A stretch of DNA of 64,000 bases, from the NCBI RefSeq assembly GCF_026011735.1, contig NZ_BRVN01000016.1, positions 1 to 64,000 on the forward strand, written 5' to 3'. The notes under the pieces are model-generated. The model searched no databases and was not told the origin of the DNA. It saw only the letters and a program-made list of their open reading frames with translations. How positions within the stretch are numbered: the stretch's first letter is position 1; every line of letters begins with the position of its first letter. This stretch comes from Dietzia sp. NCCP-2495. GTDB taxonomy: Bacteria > Actinomycetota > Actinomycetes > Mycobacteriales > Mycobacteriaceae. Both the position numbers and the translations under genes were made by a program. This document shows positions 8,154 through 16,838 of the stretch, in pieces.

Positions 8154-8921
8154 ATGGAATGGACGGTGCACGAGCTCGCTGAACGCGCAGGCATCAGCGG
8201 CCGCACGCTGCGCCACTATCACCGCATCGGGCTGCTCGAGCCCGACCGCGTCGGGGCCAACGGCTACCGCTACTACGGTCCCGACGCGGTCGCTCGCCTG
8301 CAACGCATCCTCCTTCTCCGTGACACGGGTATGCCACTGGCCGACATCGCCGCAGTCCTCGACGCCCCCGAGACGCCCACCGCCGAGGTCGAAGCGCTCC
8401 AGGCCCACCTGACACAGCTGGCCGAGGACCGCGAGGCCATAGACCAGCGCATCAGCGCGGTCGAGCACACCCTGCAGATGCGCCGAGAGGGCCGTGAACC
8501 ACGCATGGACGTGATGCTCGAAGGCTTCAACGACCGCTACGAGGCCGAGGTCGTACGACGGTGGGGGCGCGAGGCCTTCGCCGCGTCGAACCGCTGGTGG
8601 CATGCCAAGTCCCTGGGACAGCAACGCGACTGGCAAACCAGCGCCCAGGCCCTGCTCACACGGTGGGCAGAAATCTACGAAACCGGGCAGACGCCCGACT
8701 CACCAGTTGCTCAATCCCACGCTGCCGACCACATGGCCTGGTTTGCTGACATCCCCGGAACACCCACCCACGCCGGCGATGCCGAACGATCCGCCGCAAT
8801 GGTGCAAGGCATGGCCGACCTCTACGAAACCAACCCCGACTTCCACCAGACCTTCGGCAGCCCAGAGGCCGCGCAGTTCGCCGCGAACGCATTGCGCATC
8901 CACGTGCAGCATCCGGCCTGA
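8154..8921 (+). CDS. MerR-family regulator with TipAS-like ligand domain
   Basis: A 255-residue protein. Residues 1-70 are a MerR helix-turn-helix (VHELAERAGISGRTLRHYHR, then GYRYYGPDAVARLQRI). A coiled dimer helix follows (about 75-115), then a C-terminal domain with features of TipAS (DGW-like region, WAEIYETGQ, HMAWF) as in thiopeptide-binding TipAL and relatives. The ATG at 8154 has AGGAG 7 nt upstream; the GTG at 8151 is too close. TipA-type proteins activate their own or neighbouring promoters on binding a compound; here the 19-nt-spacer promoter at 7177 is the natural target. The ligand is unknown. Confidence 0.85.
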   Translation: MEWTVHELAERAGISGRTLRHYHRIGLLEPDRVGANGYRYYGPDAVARLQRILLLRDTGMPLADIAAVLDAPETPTAEVEALQAHLTQLAEDREAIDQRISAVEHTLQMRREGREPRMDVMLEGFNDRYEAEVVRRWGREAFAASNRWWHAKSLGQQRDWQTSAQALLTRWAEIYETGQTPDSPVAQSHAADHMAWFADIPGTPTHAGDAERSAAMVQGMADLYETNPDFHQTFGSPEAAQFAANALRIHVQHPA

Positions 8922-8963
8922 CAGCGGCGTGTGCTGCGGCGCCGTCCCGGACCGAAAGATGAC

Positions 8964-9950
8964 ATGTCCCATCCCAACGCTGCCCTCACACCGCGTCACC
9001 GTCTGAAGGTTGCCCAACTCGTCGTCGAGGAGGGCTGGCCGATCAGTGAGGTCGCCGCGCGTTTCCAGGTCTCGTGGCCGACCGTGAAACGCTGGGTCGA
9101 CCGCTACCGCGCCGGCGAGCCCATGCACGACCGGTCCTCCCGCCCGAAGAGTTCGCCGAACAAGACAAGCACGCCCGTCACGAAACGGTGCATCAACCTG
9201 CGGATTAGGTTGCGGGAAGGTCCAGTTCAACTATCAGCAAGGCTCGGGATCGCGCCCTCCACAGTCCACCGCATCCTCACCGCCGCTCGATTGAATCGGC
9301 TATCGCACGTCGACCGGGCGACCGGCGAACCGATCCGTCGTTACGAGCACGCACACCCCGGGTCGCTGGTGCACGTGGACGTGAAGAAGCTGGGGAACAT
9401 CCCCGACGGCGGTGGCTGGCGCTATGTCGGCCGACGCCAAGGCGACCGCAACCGCGTCGGCACACCGGATAAGCCACGCAATCGGTACGGCGGACCCAAG
9501 CTGGGCTACGCCTACGTCCACACCGTGATCGACGACCACTCCCGCGTCGCGTACACCGAGGTCCACGACGACGAGACTGCTGTCACTGCCGTTGGCGTCC
9601 TGCATCGAGCTGCCGGCTGGTTCGCTGAGCGTGGGGTAACGATCGAGCGAGTACTGTCCGACAACGGCGGTGCCTACCGGTCGCATCTGTGGCGTGATAC
9701 CTGCGAGGCGTTGTCGATCCGACCGGGGTACACGCGCCCGTATCGACCCCAGACGAACGGGAAGGTCGAGCGCTTCCACCGCACAATGGCCGACGGGTGG
9801 GCTTACGCCCGCTGCTACCGCTCAGAGGCAGAACGACGCGATGCTCTCGAGTCATGGCTGCACCACTACAACCATCACCGACCCCACACGGCCTGCGCGA
9901 ACCAGCCACCCTTCACGCGATTGATCAATGTCCCCGGTCAGTACAGCTAG
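8964..9950 (+). CDS. IS481-family transposase
   Basis: A 328-residue DDE transposase starting MSHPNAALTPRHRLK, the usual IS481 N-terminus, which fixes the ATG at 8964. An N-terminal helix-turn-helix (ISEVAARFQVSWPTVKRW) is followed by an rve-type integrase core: HVDVKKLGNIPDGGG (first Asp), VLSDNGGAYRS (second Asp) and NGKVERFHRT (Glu). It appears intact. The last nine codons lie inside the right inverted repeat. Confidence 0.95.
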   Translation: MSHPNAALTPRHRLKVAQLVVEEGWPISEVAARFQVSWPTVKRWVDRYRAGEPMHDRSSRPKSSPNKTSTPVTKRCINLRIRLREGPVQLSARLGIAPSTVHRILTAARLNRLSHVDRATGEPIRRYEHAHPGSLVHVDVKKLGNIPDGGGWRYVGRRQGDRNRVGTPDKPRNRYGGPKLGYAYVHTVIDDHSRVAYTEVHDDETAVTAVGVLHRAAGWFAERGVTIERVLSDNGGAYRSHLWRDTCEALSIRPGYTRPYRPQTNGKVERFHRTMADGWAYARCYRSEAERRDALESWLHHYNHHRPHTACANQPPFTRLINVPGQYS

Positions 9951-9986
9951 AGGGGTAGCGGATATCGAGGCGGAGTAGCGGATTCG
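9923..9986. repeat. Right inverted repeat of the IS481-type transposon
   Basis: Mirror of 7106-7166. It contains the transposase stop codon (9948-9950) and two direct copies of GTAGCGGAT (9956 and 9975 region). Confidence 0.85.
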
Positions 9987-10037
9987 GGGGGGAGGGGGAG
10001 GGTGTGAGCGGGGTCGAGGGTAGCGGGGTCCGCGGCG

Positions 10038-10907
10038 TCAGCGGGGGCTGTCGCCGATTACCAGCGGCAGGTCCGGGTTGCCGGCCCAGGCAGTCATGGA
10101 TCCGTCGTAGACCGCCACGTCGTCGCGTCCAGCCAGCGCCAGCGCATGGGCCACGCCCGTCGCCGCGATCCCGCCACCGCAGTAGGTCACCACGCGCGTG
10201 CCCTCATCGAGCAATCCGGCCTTCTCGAACTCCTCGCGAAGTTCCTCGAGCGGGCGGAGAGTTCCGGTCTCCGGGTCACGCAGAGTGAACACCGGCAGGT
10301 TGATACTGCCCGGGATGTGGCCACGACGGGCGTAGGTGTCCACTTCGCCGCGATAGGTGGCCTCGTCGAGGACGTTGACCAGAATGGTCCCCTCGTCCTC
10401 GAGATTCGCAGCGATCTCCTCGGTCGACCGGATGAGCTCTGGGCGACGAGTGCCGGTGAAGGTGCGCGGCGTGGGCTCGGGGACCACGTCGGTCACCTCG
10501 AAACCCGCGGCCTTCCAGGCCGGGAGCCCGCCGTCGAGGATGGTGACGGAGTCGAAGCCCTCGTAGCGCAGGTGCCACCAGAACCGGGTGGCCCAGAAAC
10601 CGTCGTGCTGGTCGTACACCACCACCCGCGCGCCGTCGCCGATTCCCAGCGTGCCGGCTGCCGCGGCGAACCGTTCGTGGTCGGGCGCCGTCCACGGCTC
10701 GGCGGCGGCCGGATCGGCGAAGTCTCCGAGCAGATCGGCGAACAGTGCGCCCGGGATGTGCTCGGCACGGTAGGTCTGGGCGCCTGACTCGGGTACGTAC
10801 GGGCCGTCAGTGGGGACGGGGAGGTGGTTGGTGGCGTCGACGACGACGAGATCCTCGTCGGCCAGATGCTCGTTGAGCCACCGAACACTCACGCTGAGCG
10901 GTGCCAT
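10038..10907 (-). CDS. Thiosulfate/3-mercaptopyruvate sulfurtransferase
   Basis: A 289-residue protein with two tandem rhodanese domains. The N-terminal inactive domain (about 10-140) carries DGPYVPESGAQTYRAEHIPG. The C-terminal active domain (about 165-285) carries the active-site loop TYCGGGIAATG with the persulfide-forming Cys. It transfers sulfane sulfur from thiosulfate or mercaptopyruvate to cyanide or thiol acceptors. The ATG at 10907 is preferred (AAAGGA upstream); the frame opens earlier, across a palindromic operator, and that part is not coding-like. It lies alone between the IS481-type transposon and the ESX-4 locus. An 18-bp perfect palindrome 33 bp upstream suggests repressor control. 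Confidence 0.93.
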   Translation of the reverse strand: MAPLSVSVRWLNEHLADEDLVVVDATNHLPVPTDGPYVPESGAQTYRAEHIPGALFADLLGDFADPAAAEPWTAPDHERFAAAAGTLGIGDGARVVVYDQHDGFWATRFWWHLRYEGFDSVTILDGGLPAWKAAGFEVTDVVPEPTPRTFTGTRRPELIRSTEEIAANLEDEGTILVNVLDEATYRGEVDTYARRGHIPGSINLPVFTLRDPETGTLRPLEELREEFEKAGLLDEGTRVVTYCGGGIAATGVAHALALAGRDDVAVYDGSMTAWAGNPDLPLVIGDSPR

Positions 10908-10939
10908 GGGGGTTCCTTTCACGAGGGGACACCCCCACC

Positions 10940-10957
10940 ATAGACAGATCTGTCTAT
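10940..10957. promoter_or_regulatory. 18-bp perfect palindrome, probable repressor operator
   Basis: ATAGACAGATCTGTCTAT is identical to its reverse complement. It lies 33 bp upstream of the sulfurtransferase start and overlaps a possible -10 (TATGGT or TATAGA on the minus strand). Size and symmetry resemble TetR-family operators, but no regulator gene adjoins it. Confidence 0.6.
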
Positions 10958-11025
10958 ACGGGCGCGGCCGTGCCTCCCCGGTCGGGTGTGGCACCGGGCC
11001 ATGGCCGCTCCCCTCGGACACAGCT

Positions 11026-11070
11026 CAGGCCTCTCCCGCCGACTCGGTGGACGCCGGAGTGAGAGGCCTG
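11026..11070 (-). terminator. Hairpin after esxT
   Basis: CAGGCCTCTC (11026-11035) pairs perfectly with GAGAGGCCTG (11061-11070) across a 25-nt loop, just beyond the stop codon of esxT. There is no clear T-run. Confidence 0.6.
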
Positions 11071-11095
11071 CCTGGTGTGCGGTGCCCCGCGCGGA

Positions 11096-11389
11096 TCAGC
11101 CCCAGCCGTTCGCCGCCGTGCGATCGGCGTCGGCCATGCCCTGGTTGCCCCGGAGCGCGGCGTTCGAGATCTCGGTGAGCATCGCCTGGAGCGCAGCCGC
11201 GGCCTGGTCCCACTGCTGCTGGTGGACCTGGTAGGCCTCGGCGGCGCTACCCTGCCACTCGGCGACGAGCGGCTGGAGGTACTGCTTGAGGTCGTCCAGC
11301 CCGGTGCGCAACTGGACGGAGGCCTGGGACACCTCGCTGACGAGCGCGTCGATGGTGCCGTGGTTGTAGGTGATCTGCCCTGCGTTCAT
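11096..11389 (-). CDS. esxT: WXG100 secretion substrate, EsxT-like
   Basis: A 97-residue helical-hairpin protein with the WXG100 turn (EWQGSAAEAY, WQG at about residue 45). It is the last gene of the minus-strand ESX-4 arm. WXG100 proteins form antiparallel heterodimers and are exported by the EccC ATPase; the partner here is the protein encoded at 11506-11826. The family's YxxxD/E export signal is not clear at the C-terminus of either partner. Named by synteny with mycobacterial ESX-4 (esxT-esxU-Rv3446c-eccC4). Confidence 0.88.
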   Translation of the reverse strand: MNAGQITYNHGTIDALVSEVSQASVQLRTGLDDLKQYLQPLVAEWQGSAAEAYQVHQQQWDQAAAALQAMLTEISNAALRGNQGMADADRTAANGWG

Positions 11390-11401
11390 GTCGGTTCTCC
11401 C

Positions 11402-11503
11402 CGTGGGTCAGTGTGGCCGTGTGGCCGAGTGGCCGCTTGGCTGTGTGGCCGTGTGGCCGAGTGCCTGTGTTGCTGTGGGTCGGTGGGTCGGTGTGACCGT
11501 GTG
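11402..11503. repeat. Degenerate GTGTGGCC repeats between the two esx genes
   Basis: The 116-bp gap between esxU and esxT is built from imperfect copies of GTGTGGCCGTGTGGCCGAGTG and derivatives (about 8 bp period). It has no coding content. It leaves esxT 116 bp from esxU, more than usual for an obligate pair. Confidence 0.75.
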
Positions 11504-11505
11504 GA

Positions 11506-11826
11506 TCACATGTTCAGAGGCCCGGAGTTGCCCGCGCTGGTGATCATCGCCGCGGAGTCCTGGTCAGCGGCGTCGAAGCTCGCACTGTTGCTCCGCACGG
11601 TCTCGGAGATGCCGGCCAGGGCGTTGTTGAGTTTGCGGCTCTGCTCCTGCCACTCGGTCATGATCTGGGTGAACCGGGTCTGCGCGGATCCCTGCCAGAC
11701 CCCGGCGCCCAGTCCGGACACGGAACCCTGGACCCGGCTCAGCAACCGGGCGATCTCCGCATTCGTGTCATCGACCCGCTTGGCCGCGGTGTCCATGGTC
11801 TCGAGCTGGGTGTTGAAACCGTTCAT
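11506..11826 (-). CDS. esxU: WXG100 secretion substrate, EsxU-like
   Basis: A 106-residue protein of the WXG100 fold with GVWQGSAQTRF at about residue 43 and long flanking helices. Partner of the EsxT-like protein in the ESX-4 system. It lies between the Rv3446c-like gene (138 bp upstream) and esxT. Confidence 0.88.
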   Translation of the reverse strand: MNGFNTQLETMDTAAKRVDDTNAEIARLLSRVQGSVSGLGAGVWQGSAQTRFTQIMTEWQEQSRKLNNALAGISETVRSNSASFDAADQDSAAMITSAGNSGPLNM

Positions 11827-11964
11827 CTCGTCCTCCCCTTGTCAGTCCAGTCGTGCGGATTCCCTTTTTGGTCCGTCACAGTGTTCGACGCACCCGGGAG
11901 CCCATCTGGTTCCCCGGTTGGCGAAGTTTTTTCCGCGATCGTGCGTACGTGGGCCGCAGAACGT

Positions 11965-12801
11965 TCAGAGCGGGGCGTAGAGCCTGGTCGCAGCCTCTGC
12001 TGGCCCCACGGCGGGCACCACGTACGACAACAGCCGGGCCCGGTCGCACGCGTCGACGACCCGCTCCGCCAGCCGCCCGCGGACGAGCACCTCGGTCGAT
12101 CCCGACCCCGCCTCGCGATGCCTGTTCCGGACGGCTGTCACCGCGTCGAGGATCCGCGACACCTCGTCGTCGACCATCGTGTCGCGACGCGGGTCGCGGC
12201 GATGGACCACCGCCCGGTCGACCAACGTGAGGCCCGCCCGGGTCCGTTCGACGAGGCTCACCGTCGTGCGGGTCCGGGACGTCTCGACGCTCACCGCCCA
12301 GCGAAAGGACGACGACGGCAACGCCTCCGCAGTCGCGAGCGCCGCCCGCACCACACGTGCCTCGACACCGAGCTCCCGGACCGCCGCGGACAACCGTGAG
12401 GTCCGGACCAGTCCCCAGTCACTGGGTGCAAGCACCACGACCTCGTCGGCCGACCGGGTCCCGGCATCACCGATCCACCGCAGTGCACGGGTGACGGGCG
12501 CGGCGAGCAACTCGGGGACGGGCACCGACAGTCCGGCCACGTCCACGCGGTCCCGGTGGACGTACGCGACGGGATCGGAGAGACAGCGGTCCGGGAATCT
12601 CACGGCCGCCGCGTCGGAGCGGGCCGAACATTCGATACGGTCCCCGCCCGGTGGCAGGGAGGACCCGTCCATCCCCGCCAGCACCGACGCGGGCGCGACA
12701 ACCGGGCTCAACACCGCCGAGGCGGAGGAGGTCGAGACGGCGAGACCGGAGCACGACAGGTCCACCGCCACGACGGCGCCGATCGTCCTCACGCCGGTCA
12801 T
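11965..12801 (-). CDS. Type VII secretion-associated protein, Rv3446c-like
   Basis: A 278-residue protein with start codon ATG at 12801 overlapping the eccC stop in an ATGA junction, which fixes the start and indicates translational coupling. It begins MTGVRTIGAVVAVDLS and has an actin/ASKHA-like start (VVAVDLS) and VVVLAPSDWGLVR, similar to the Rv3446c family that always sits between eccC4 and esxU in ESX-4 loci. Shorter than the mycobacterial homologue (about 400 residues). Role in secretion is not established; assignment rests on position and weak similarity. Confidence 0.75.
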   Translation of the reverse strand: MTGVRTIGAVVAVDLSCSGLAVSTSSASAVLSPVVAPASVLAGMDGSSLPPGGDRIECSARSDAAAVRFPDRCLSDPVAYVHRDRVDVAGLSVPVPELLAAPVTRALRWIGDAGTRSADEVVVLAPSDWGLVRTSRLSAAVRELGVEARVVRAALATAEALPSSSFRWAVSVETSRTRTTVSLVERTRAGLTLVDRAVVHRRDPRRDTMVDDEVSRILDAVTAVRNRHREAGSGSTEVLVRGRLAERVVDACDRARLLSYVVPAVGPAEAATRLYAPL

Positions 12802-15800
12802 GAATGCTCGGCCAGCGCGGTCTGCACGAGCCGGACACCGGCGTCGCGCGTGACGAGCCTGCCCCGTCCGGCGGGAAGTGGCCCGGGCCGGACCCCGCCG
12901 AGCAACACGCCCTCCTCCCGACTGCCGGAGAGGACGAGGCCGGCTCCCCCGAGGTCCCGGATCCGCCCGACGAACTGGTCGAACAGCGCGCGCGAGGCCC
13001 CCGCACTGCGGCGGGCCAGAACGACGGACAGTCCGATGTCGCGCGCGTGCGGAAGGAACTCCGCCAGCGGCAGCAGCGGGTTCCCGGTGCTGGAGATGAC
13101 CAGGTCGAGGTCGTCGACGAGGAGGTAGATCCGGGGACCGCTCCACCACGACCGGGCGCGCAACTCCTCGGGTGTGACGTCTGGCCCGGGCATGCGCTCG
13201 GTGAGGATCGCCGCCAGGTGGGAGACCATCGGGACCAACGCGGTCTCGGTGGCCGCGTATCCCGCCAGGTGATCACCCTCGATCTCCCCGAGCATCGTCC
13301 GTCGGTAGTCCACCACGATGAGTTTGGCGTGCTCCGGACTGTTGCCGGTGACGAGGCCGCGCGCGAGCGCCCGGAGAACGGACGTCTTGCCGCTCTCGGC
13401 GTCACCGAACACGAGCATGAGCGGGTCCGCCTCGAGATCGGCGTAGACAACCGAGAGGTCGGCCTCGTCCACGCCGATCGGGAGCCTGGTCCGGCTCCCG
13501 TCCGGTCCCGGACGGGACAGGCTCGCCACCTGCGCGTAGGGCAGGACCTCCGGCAACAGTCGCACGGGGGCCGCCGCCACGTCGCCGACCAGGGCACGCC
13601 AGCGCGCGGCCAGGTGACGACTGGCCGCGGCGGTCGCGTCCGCGATCCCGTCGGCATCGGCCCGGCCGTCCAACCTGGGTTGGTACACGAGCATGTGCTG
13701 ACGGTCGCGGGTGAGCCCGCGGCCCGGTGCGGTGGGCACGGACATGGCCGTCCGCCGGTCGACCATCGAGTCCGTCGGGTCCCCCAGCCGCAGCTCGATC
13801 CGGGTGCCGAGGGAGTCACGTAGGGCGGGGCGCAGGTCAGCCCATCGGGACGCCGAGAGCACCACGTGGATTCCGTAGGACAGCCCGTCCGCGGCCAACC
13901 CCAGGACGAGCTGCTCGAGGTCCTCGAACTCGGTCCGGAACGCCTGCCATCCGTCGATCACGAGGAGAACGTCGGGATACTCCGCCACTGGTCGACCGTC
14001 CCTGTCCGTCGACCGTCGACGGGCCTGGTCGACGGAGGTGATCTCGTCCTTGCGGAACGCGGTCTCGCGGCGTCGGCGTTCGGTCTCCACCTCGGCGACG
14101 GTGCGGCGGATCTTCTCGTCCTCGCCGCGCCGTGCCACGCCGCCGACGTGAGGGAGCCCGGCGACGGAGTGCAGCAGACCGCCGCCCAGGTCGACGACGT
14201 AGGCCGAGAGCCGGTCGGGCGCCGTGGTGGCCGCAGCCGAGAGCAGGAGGGTGCCGAGCGTGGTGGACTTGCCGGCGCGGGTGCCTCCGACCACGGCAAC
14301 GTTGCCGTCGCCTCCGGACAGGTCCACCACCCATGTGTCGCGACGCTGTTCGAAGGGGAGGTCGACCTCGGCGATCGGGAACCGGAGCGAGGCGGGGAGC
14401 TCCTCCCCCGCGCCCGTGGGGTCGACGCCCACGGCGGAGTCGAGTGGCGCGCCCTCGCCGAGCGGCGGCAGCCAGACCTCGTGCGCGGGGCGACCGTGGC
14501 CCCTCAGCCGCCCGACCAGGACGCCGAGCAGGCTCTCGTCCTCCGCGGGAGCTGACGCCCCACTACCTGACGCCTCGCCGCCCGGCACCTCACCGCCCGG
14601 CGCCCGGACCTGATCCTCCGCCGGCAGGGGTTGCGGCGCCGGGACGGGGATGTACCAGGAGGTGAACGGCCGGACCGCCGCGCGGGCGGCGGGCGTGGTC
14701 ACCGAGGAACCGTCCAGCCGACGGTCGTCCCGGTAGGGGCCCGACACGTAGGCGGCGTCGAACCGCACGGGGTCGCCGGCGTCCACCTTGAGATACCCCG
14801 CGCCCGGCGCCGCCGGGAGGTGATAGGCGTCGGTCACGCCGAGCACCGTGCGCGATTCGGTGGCCGAGAACGTCTTGAGCGCGATCCGGTACGACAGGTG
14901 ACTGTCGAGCCCGCGCAGCCTTCCCTCCTCGAGCCGCTGCGACGCGAGCAGGAGGTGGATGTGCAGGCTCCGGCCCAGTCGACCGATGGTCAGGAACAGC
15001 TCGGCGAACTCCGGCTTCGAGCTGAGCAACTCCGAGAACTCGTCCACGACGATCACCAGCGCGGGCAGCGGCTCGAGCGGTGCGCCCTTGGCGCGGGCCG
15101 CCTCGTACTCGCCAACGTTGGCGTAGTTCCCGGCCGCGCGGAGGATCTCCTGACGCCGGGTGAGCTCCCCCTCGAGCGCGTCCCGCATCCGGTCGACCAT
15201 CGTGATCTCGGCCTGCAGGTTGGTGATCACCGCCGCGACGTGGGCCAACGGCTCGAGCCCGAGGAAGGTGGCGCCGCCCTTGAAGTCCACCAGGACCAGG
15301 TTCAACGAATCCGGGTCGTGGGTGGCCACCAGTCCCAGGACAAGGGTGCGCAGGAACTCCGACTTCCCCGAGCCCGTCGCCCCGATGCACAGCCCGTGCG
15401 GCCCCATGCCACCGTGCGCGGCCTCCTTGAGGTCGAGTTCGACGGGCGCGCCGTCCGGACTGACCCCGACCGGTACCCGCAGCCGGTCACGCTCCCCTCG
15501 GCGACGCCACGCCACCGCGGGGTCGACGCGGGAGGCCACGCCGATCCCGAGCAGATCCGGCAGCCCGGGCGCCCGCCGGGTCGAGGTGGAACCGTCGGCG
15601 AGGGTCACCGTGTCCGCCAGGCGATAGCGGGCCATCGCCATGGCCACCCGTTCCGCCTCGGGAAGACTCAGGTGATCGACCCGGGCGATCTCCTCGTCGC
15701 CGGAATCGGTCCGGATCGACGCGATGCCGTCGTCGTCGACCTGGATACACAGGCCTCGCCCCAGGGCGAGGTCGCGGAGCTGCCCCGCGCGGCTCCCGGA

Positions 15801-16838
15801 GACCTCGAGGACGGTGACCCCGTCCAGTCCGTTCTCGGCCAGGATCCGCTCGGCGCCGGTGACCCCCACGCCGTCGACGACGACGACGAGGTGCGCCCGT
15901 CCCGGGACGAGTGGCGCGGTCGGGGCGAAGGCGGACCGGTCCGAGATCTCGGCGCCGAGCATCGACTCCACGCCGGCCAGGGAGAACTCGGACAGGCGCA
16001 CCCGACCCCCGCCGTCGGTGAACTCCCGGTGTTCGTGGTGCGGCAGCCACTTGAGCCACTCCCACGCGCGCCGGGCCTGGCCCTCACTCGCGGCCACGGC
16101 GATCCGGACCCGGTCCGGACCGTGCGCCACGACCAGCCCGGCGAGCATCGCCCGGACCGCCGAGCGGACCACGTCTACGTCGCCGTCCAGGGACAGGGCC
16201 GCGAATGCGCGCAACTCCAGCGCGACCGGGAGCTCGTCGACCACGGAGTGCACGCGGACGAAGCGGCGCATGCTCACCACGGACACCGGCTCCAGGTCGT
16301 CGACCGGACCGGTGTCCGGCGCGCTCAGCGGCGTGGCCAGGGTCTGCCGACCGGGGCCCACGCGGATGGTCAGGTCGTCCCGCTCGCCCTCCCGGCGCTC
16401 CCACATCCGCGCCGTGCCGATCATCGCCGGAAGTTCCACCGGATCCGGGTGGCGCCACAACGCCGCGGCCCGCTGCGCCTCCGCCGTGGCGCGCACCTCG
16501 TCCCGTGTCTGCCCCAGGTACCGCAGGTAGTCCTTGCGGAGCTCGTCGGTCTCCGCCGTCTTGGCCCCGCCGCCGAGGTTGCCGGCGAGCATGCCGACCG
16601 CCGAGACCGCCATCATCAGCGGGAACATCATGAACATCGGATTGCGCATCATCCCGCCGCGCATCATCACCAGGACCATCCCGCCCACGGCCACGACCAT
16701 CACCAGCGGGAGGATGATCTGGATGATCGGGCGGGGCGTCGGACGTGGCAGCGAGGGGGGTGTCTGGAGGGAGACCTCTCCGCCCGGCACCGGGGGCGGG
16801 TCGAGTTTCTCGGGCCGGGAGAACACCACGTCACCCAT
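12798..16838 (-). CDS. eccC: ESX-4 secretion ATPase EccC
   Basis: A 1346-residue FtsK/SpoIIIE-type ATPase, the motor and substrate receptor of the type VII system. The N-terminus begins MGDVVFSRPEKLDPPP, typical of EccC, followed by two membrane segments (about 40-60 and 70-90). Three ATPase domains have Walker A motifs GATGSGKSEF (about residue 485), GGTRAGKST (about 865) and GDAESGKTS (about 1175). The first also has LVLVDFKGG and VVDEFSELL. A single polypeptide, unlike the split EccCa/EccCb of some ESX systems. ATG at 16838 chosen from the family N-terminus; 8 further in-frame codons upstream are possible. Divergent from eccD across a 337-bp repeat-containing region. Confidence 0.96.
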   Translation of the reverse strand: MGDVVFSRPEKLDPPPVPGGEVSLQTPPSLPRPTPRPIIQIILPLVMVVAVGGMVLVMMRGGMMRNPMFMMFPLMMAVSAVGMLAGNLGGGAKTAETDELRKDYLRYLGQTRDEVRATAEAQRAAALWRHPDPVELPAMIGTARMWERREGERDDLTIRVGPGRQTLATPLSAPDTGPVDDLEPVSVVSMRRFVRVHSVVDELPVALELRAFAALSLDGDVDVVRSAVRAMLAGLVVAHGPDRVRIAVAASEGQARRAWEWLKWLPHHEHREFTDGGGRVRLSEFSLAGVESMLGAEISDRSAFAPTAPLVPGRAHLVVVVDGVGVTGAERILAENGLDGVTVLEVSGSRAGQLRDLALGRGLCIQVDDDGIASIRTDSGDEEIARVDHLSLPEAERVAMAMARYRLADTVTLADGSTSTRRAPGLPDLLGIGVASRVDPAVAWRRRGERDRLRVPVGVSPDGAPVELDLKEAAHGGMGPHGLCIGATGSGKSEFLRTLVLGLVATHDPDSLNLVLVDFKGGATFLGLEPLAHVAAVITNLQAEITMVDRMRDALEGELTRRQEILRAAGNYANVGEYEAARAKGAPLEPLPALVIVVDEFSELLSSKPEFAELFLTIGRLGRSLHIHLLLASQRLEEGRLRGLDSHLSYRIALKTFSATESRTVLGVTDAYHLPAAPGAGYLKVDAGDPVRFDAAYVSGPYRDDRRLDGSSVTTPAARAAVRPFTSWYIPVPAPQPLPAEDQVRAPGGEVPGGEASGSGASAPAEDESLLGVLVGRLRGHGRPAHEVWLPPLGEGAPLDSAVGVDPTGAGEELPASLRFPIAEVDLPFEQRRDTWVVDLSGGDGNVAVVGGTRAGKSTTLGTLLLSAAATTAPDRLSAYVVDLGGGLLHSVAGLPHVGGVARRGEDEKIRRTVAEVETERRRRETAFRKDEITSVDQARRRSTDRDGRPVAEYPDVLLVIDGWQAFRTEFEDLEQLVLGLAADGLSYGIHVVLSASRWADLRPALRDSLGTRIELRLGDPTDSMVDRRTAMSVPTAPGRGLTRDRQHMLVYQPRLDGRADADGIADATAAASRHLAARWRALVGDVAAAPVRLLPEVLPYAQVASLSRPGPDGSRTRLPIGVDEADLSVVYADLEADPLMLVFGDAESGKTSVLRALARGLVTGNSPEHAKLIVVDYRRTMLGEIEGDHLAGYAATETALVPMVSHLAAILTERMPGPDVTPEELRARSWWSGPRIYLLVDDLDLVISSTGNPLLPLAEFLPHARDIGLSVVLARRSAGASRALFDQFVGRIRDLGGAGLVLSGSREEGVLLGGVRPGPLPAGRGRLVTRDAGVRLVQTALAEHS

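Larger units (their letters stand above)
7106..9986 (+). mobile_element. IS481-type transposon with passenger genes, about 2.9 kb
   Basis: Inverted repeats of 61-64 bp bound the unit (7106-7166 and 9923-9986), outer ends reading GAATCCGCTACTCC and GGAGTAGCGGATTC. The right repeat contains the last codons of an IS481-family transposase. The left repeat is not directly upstream of the transposase, where a simple IS481 element would have it, but 1.8 kb away, upstream of a zinc-protease gene and a MerR-family gene. All three genes point the same way. No target duplication is evident outside the repeats. Alternatively the left repeat could be a relic of a separate insertion. Confidence 0.7.

Noticed and set aside
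8925-8963. A closer left end for the IS481 element just upstream of its transposase
   Set aside because: No sequence resembling the right inverted repeat occurs there; the match is at 7106-7166.
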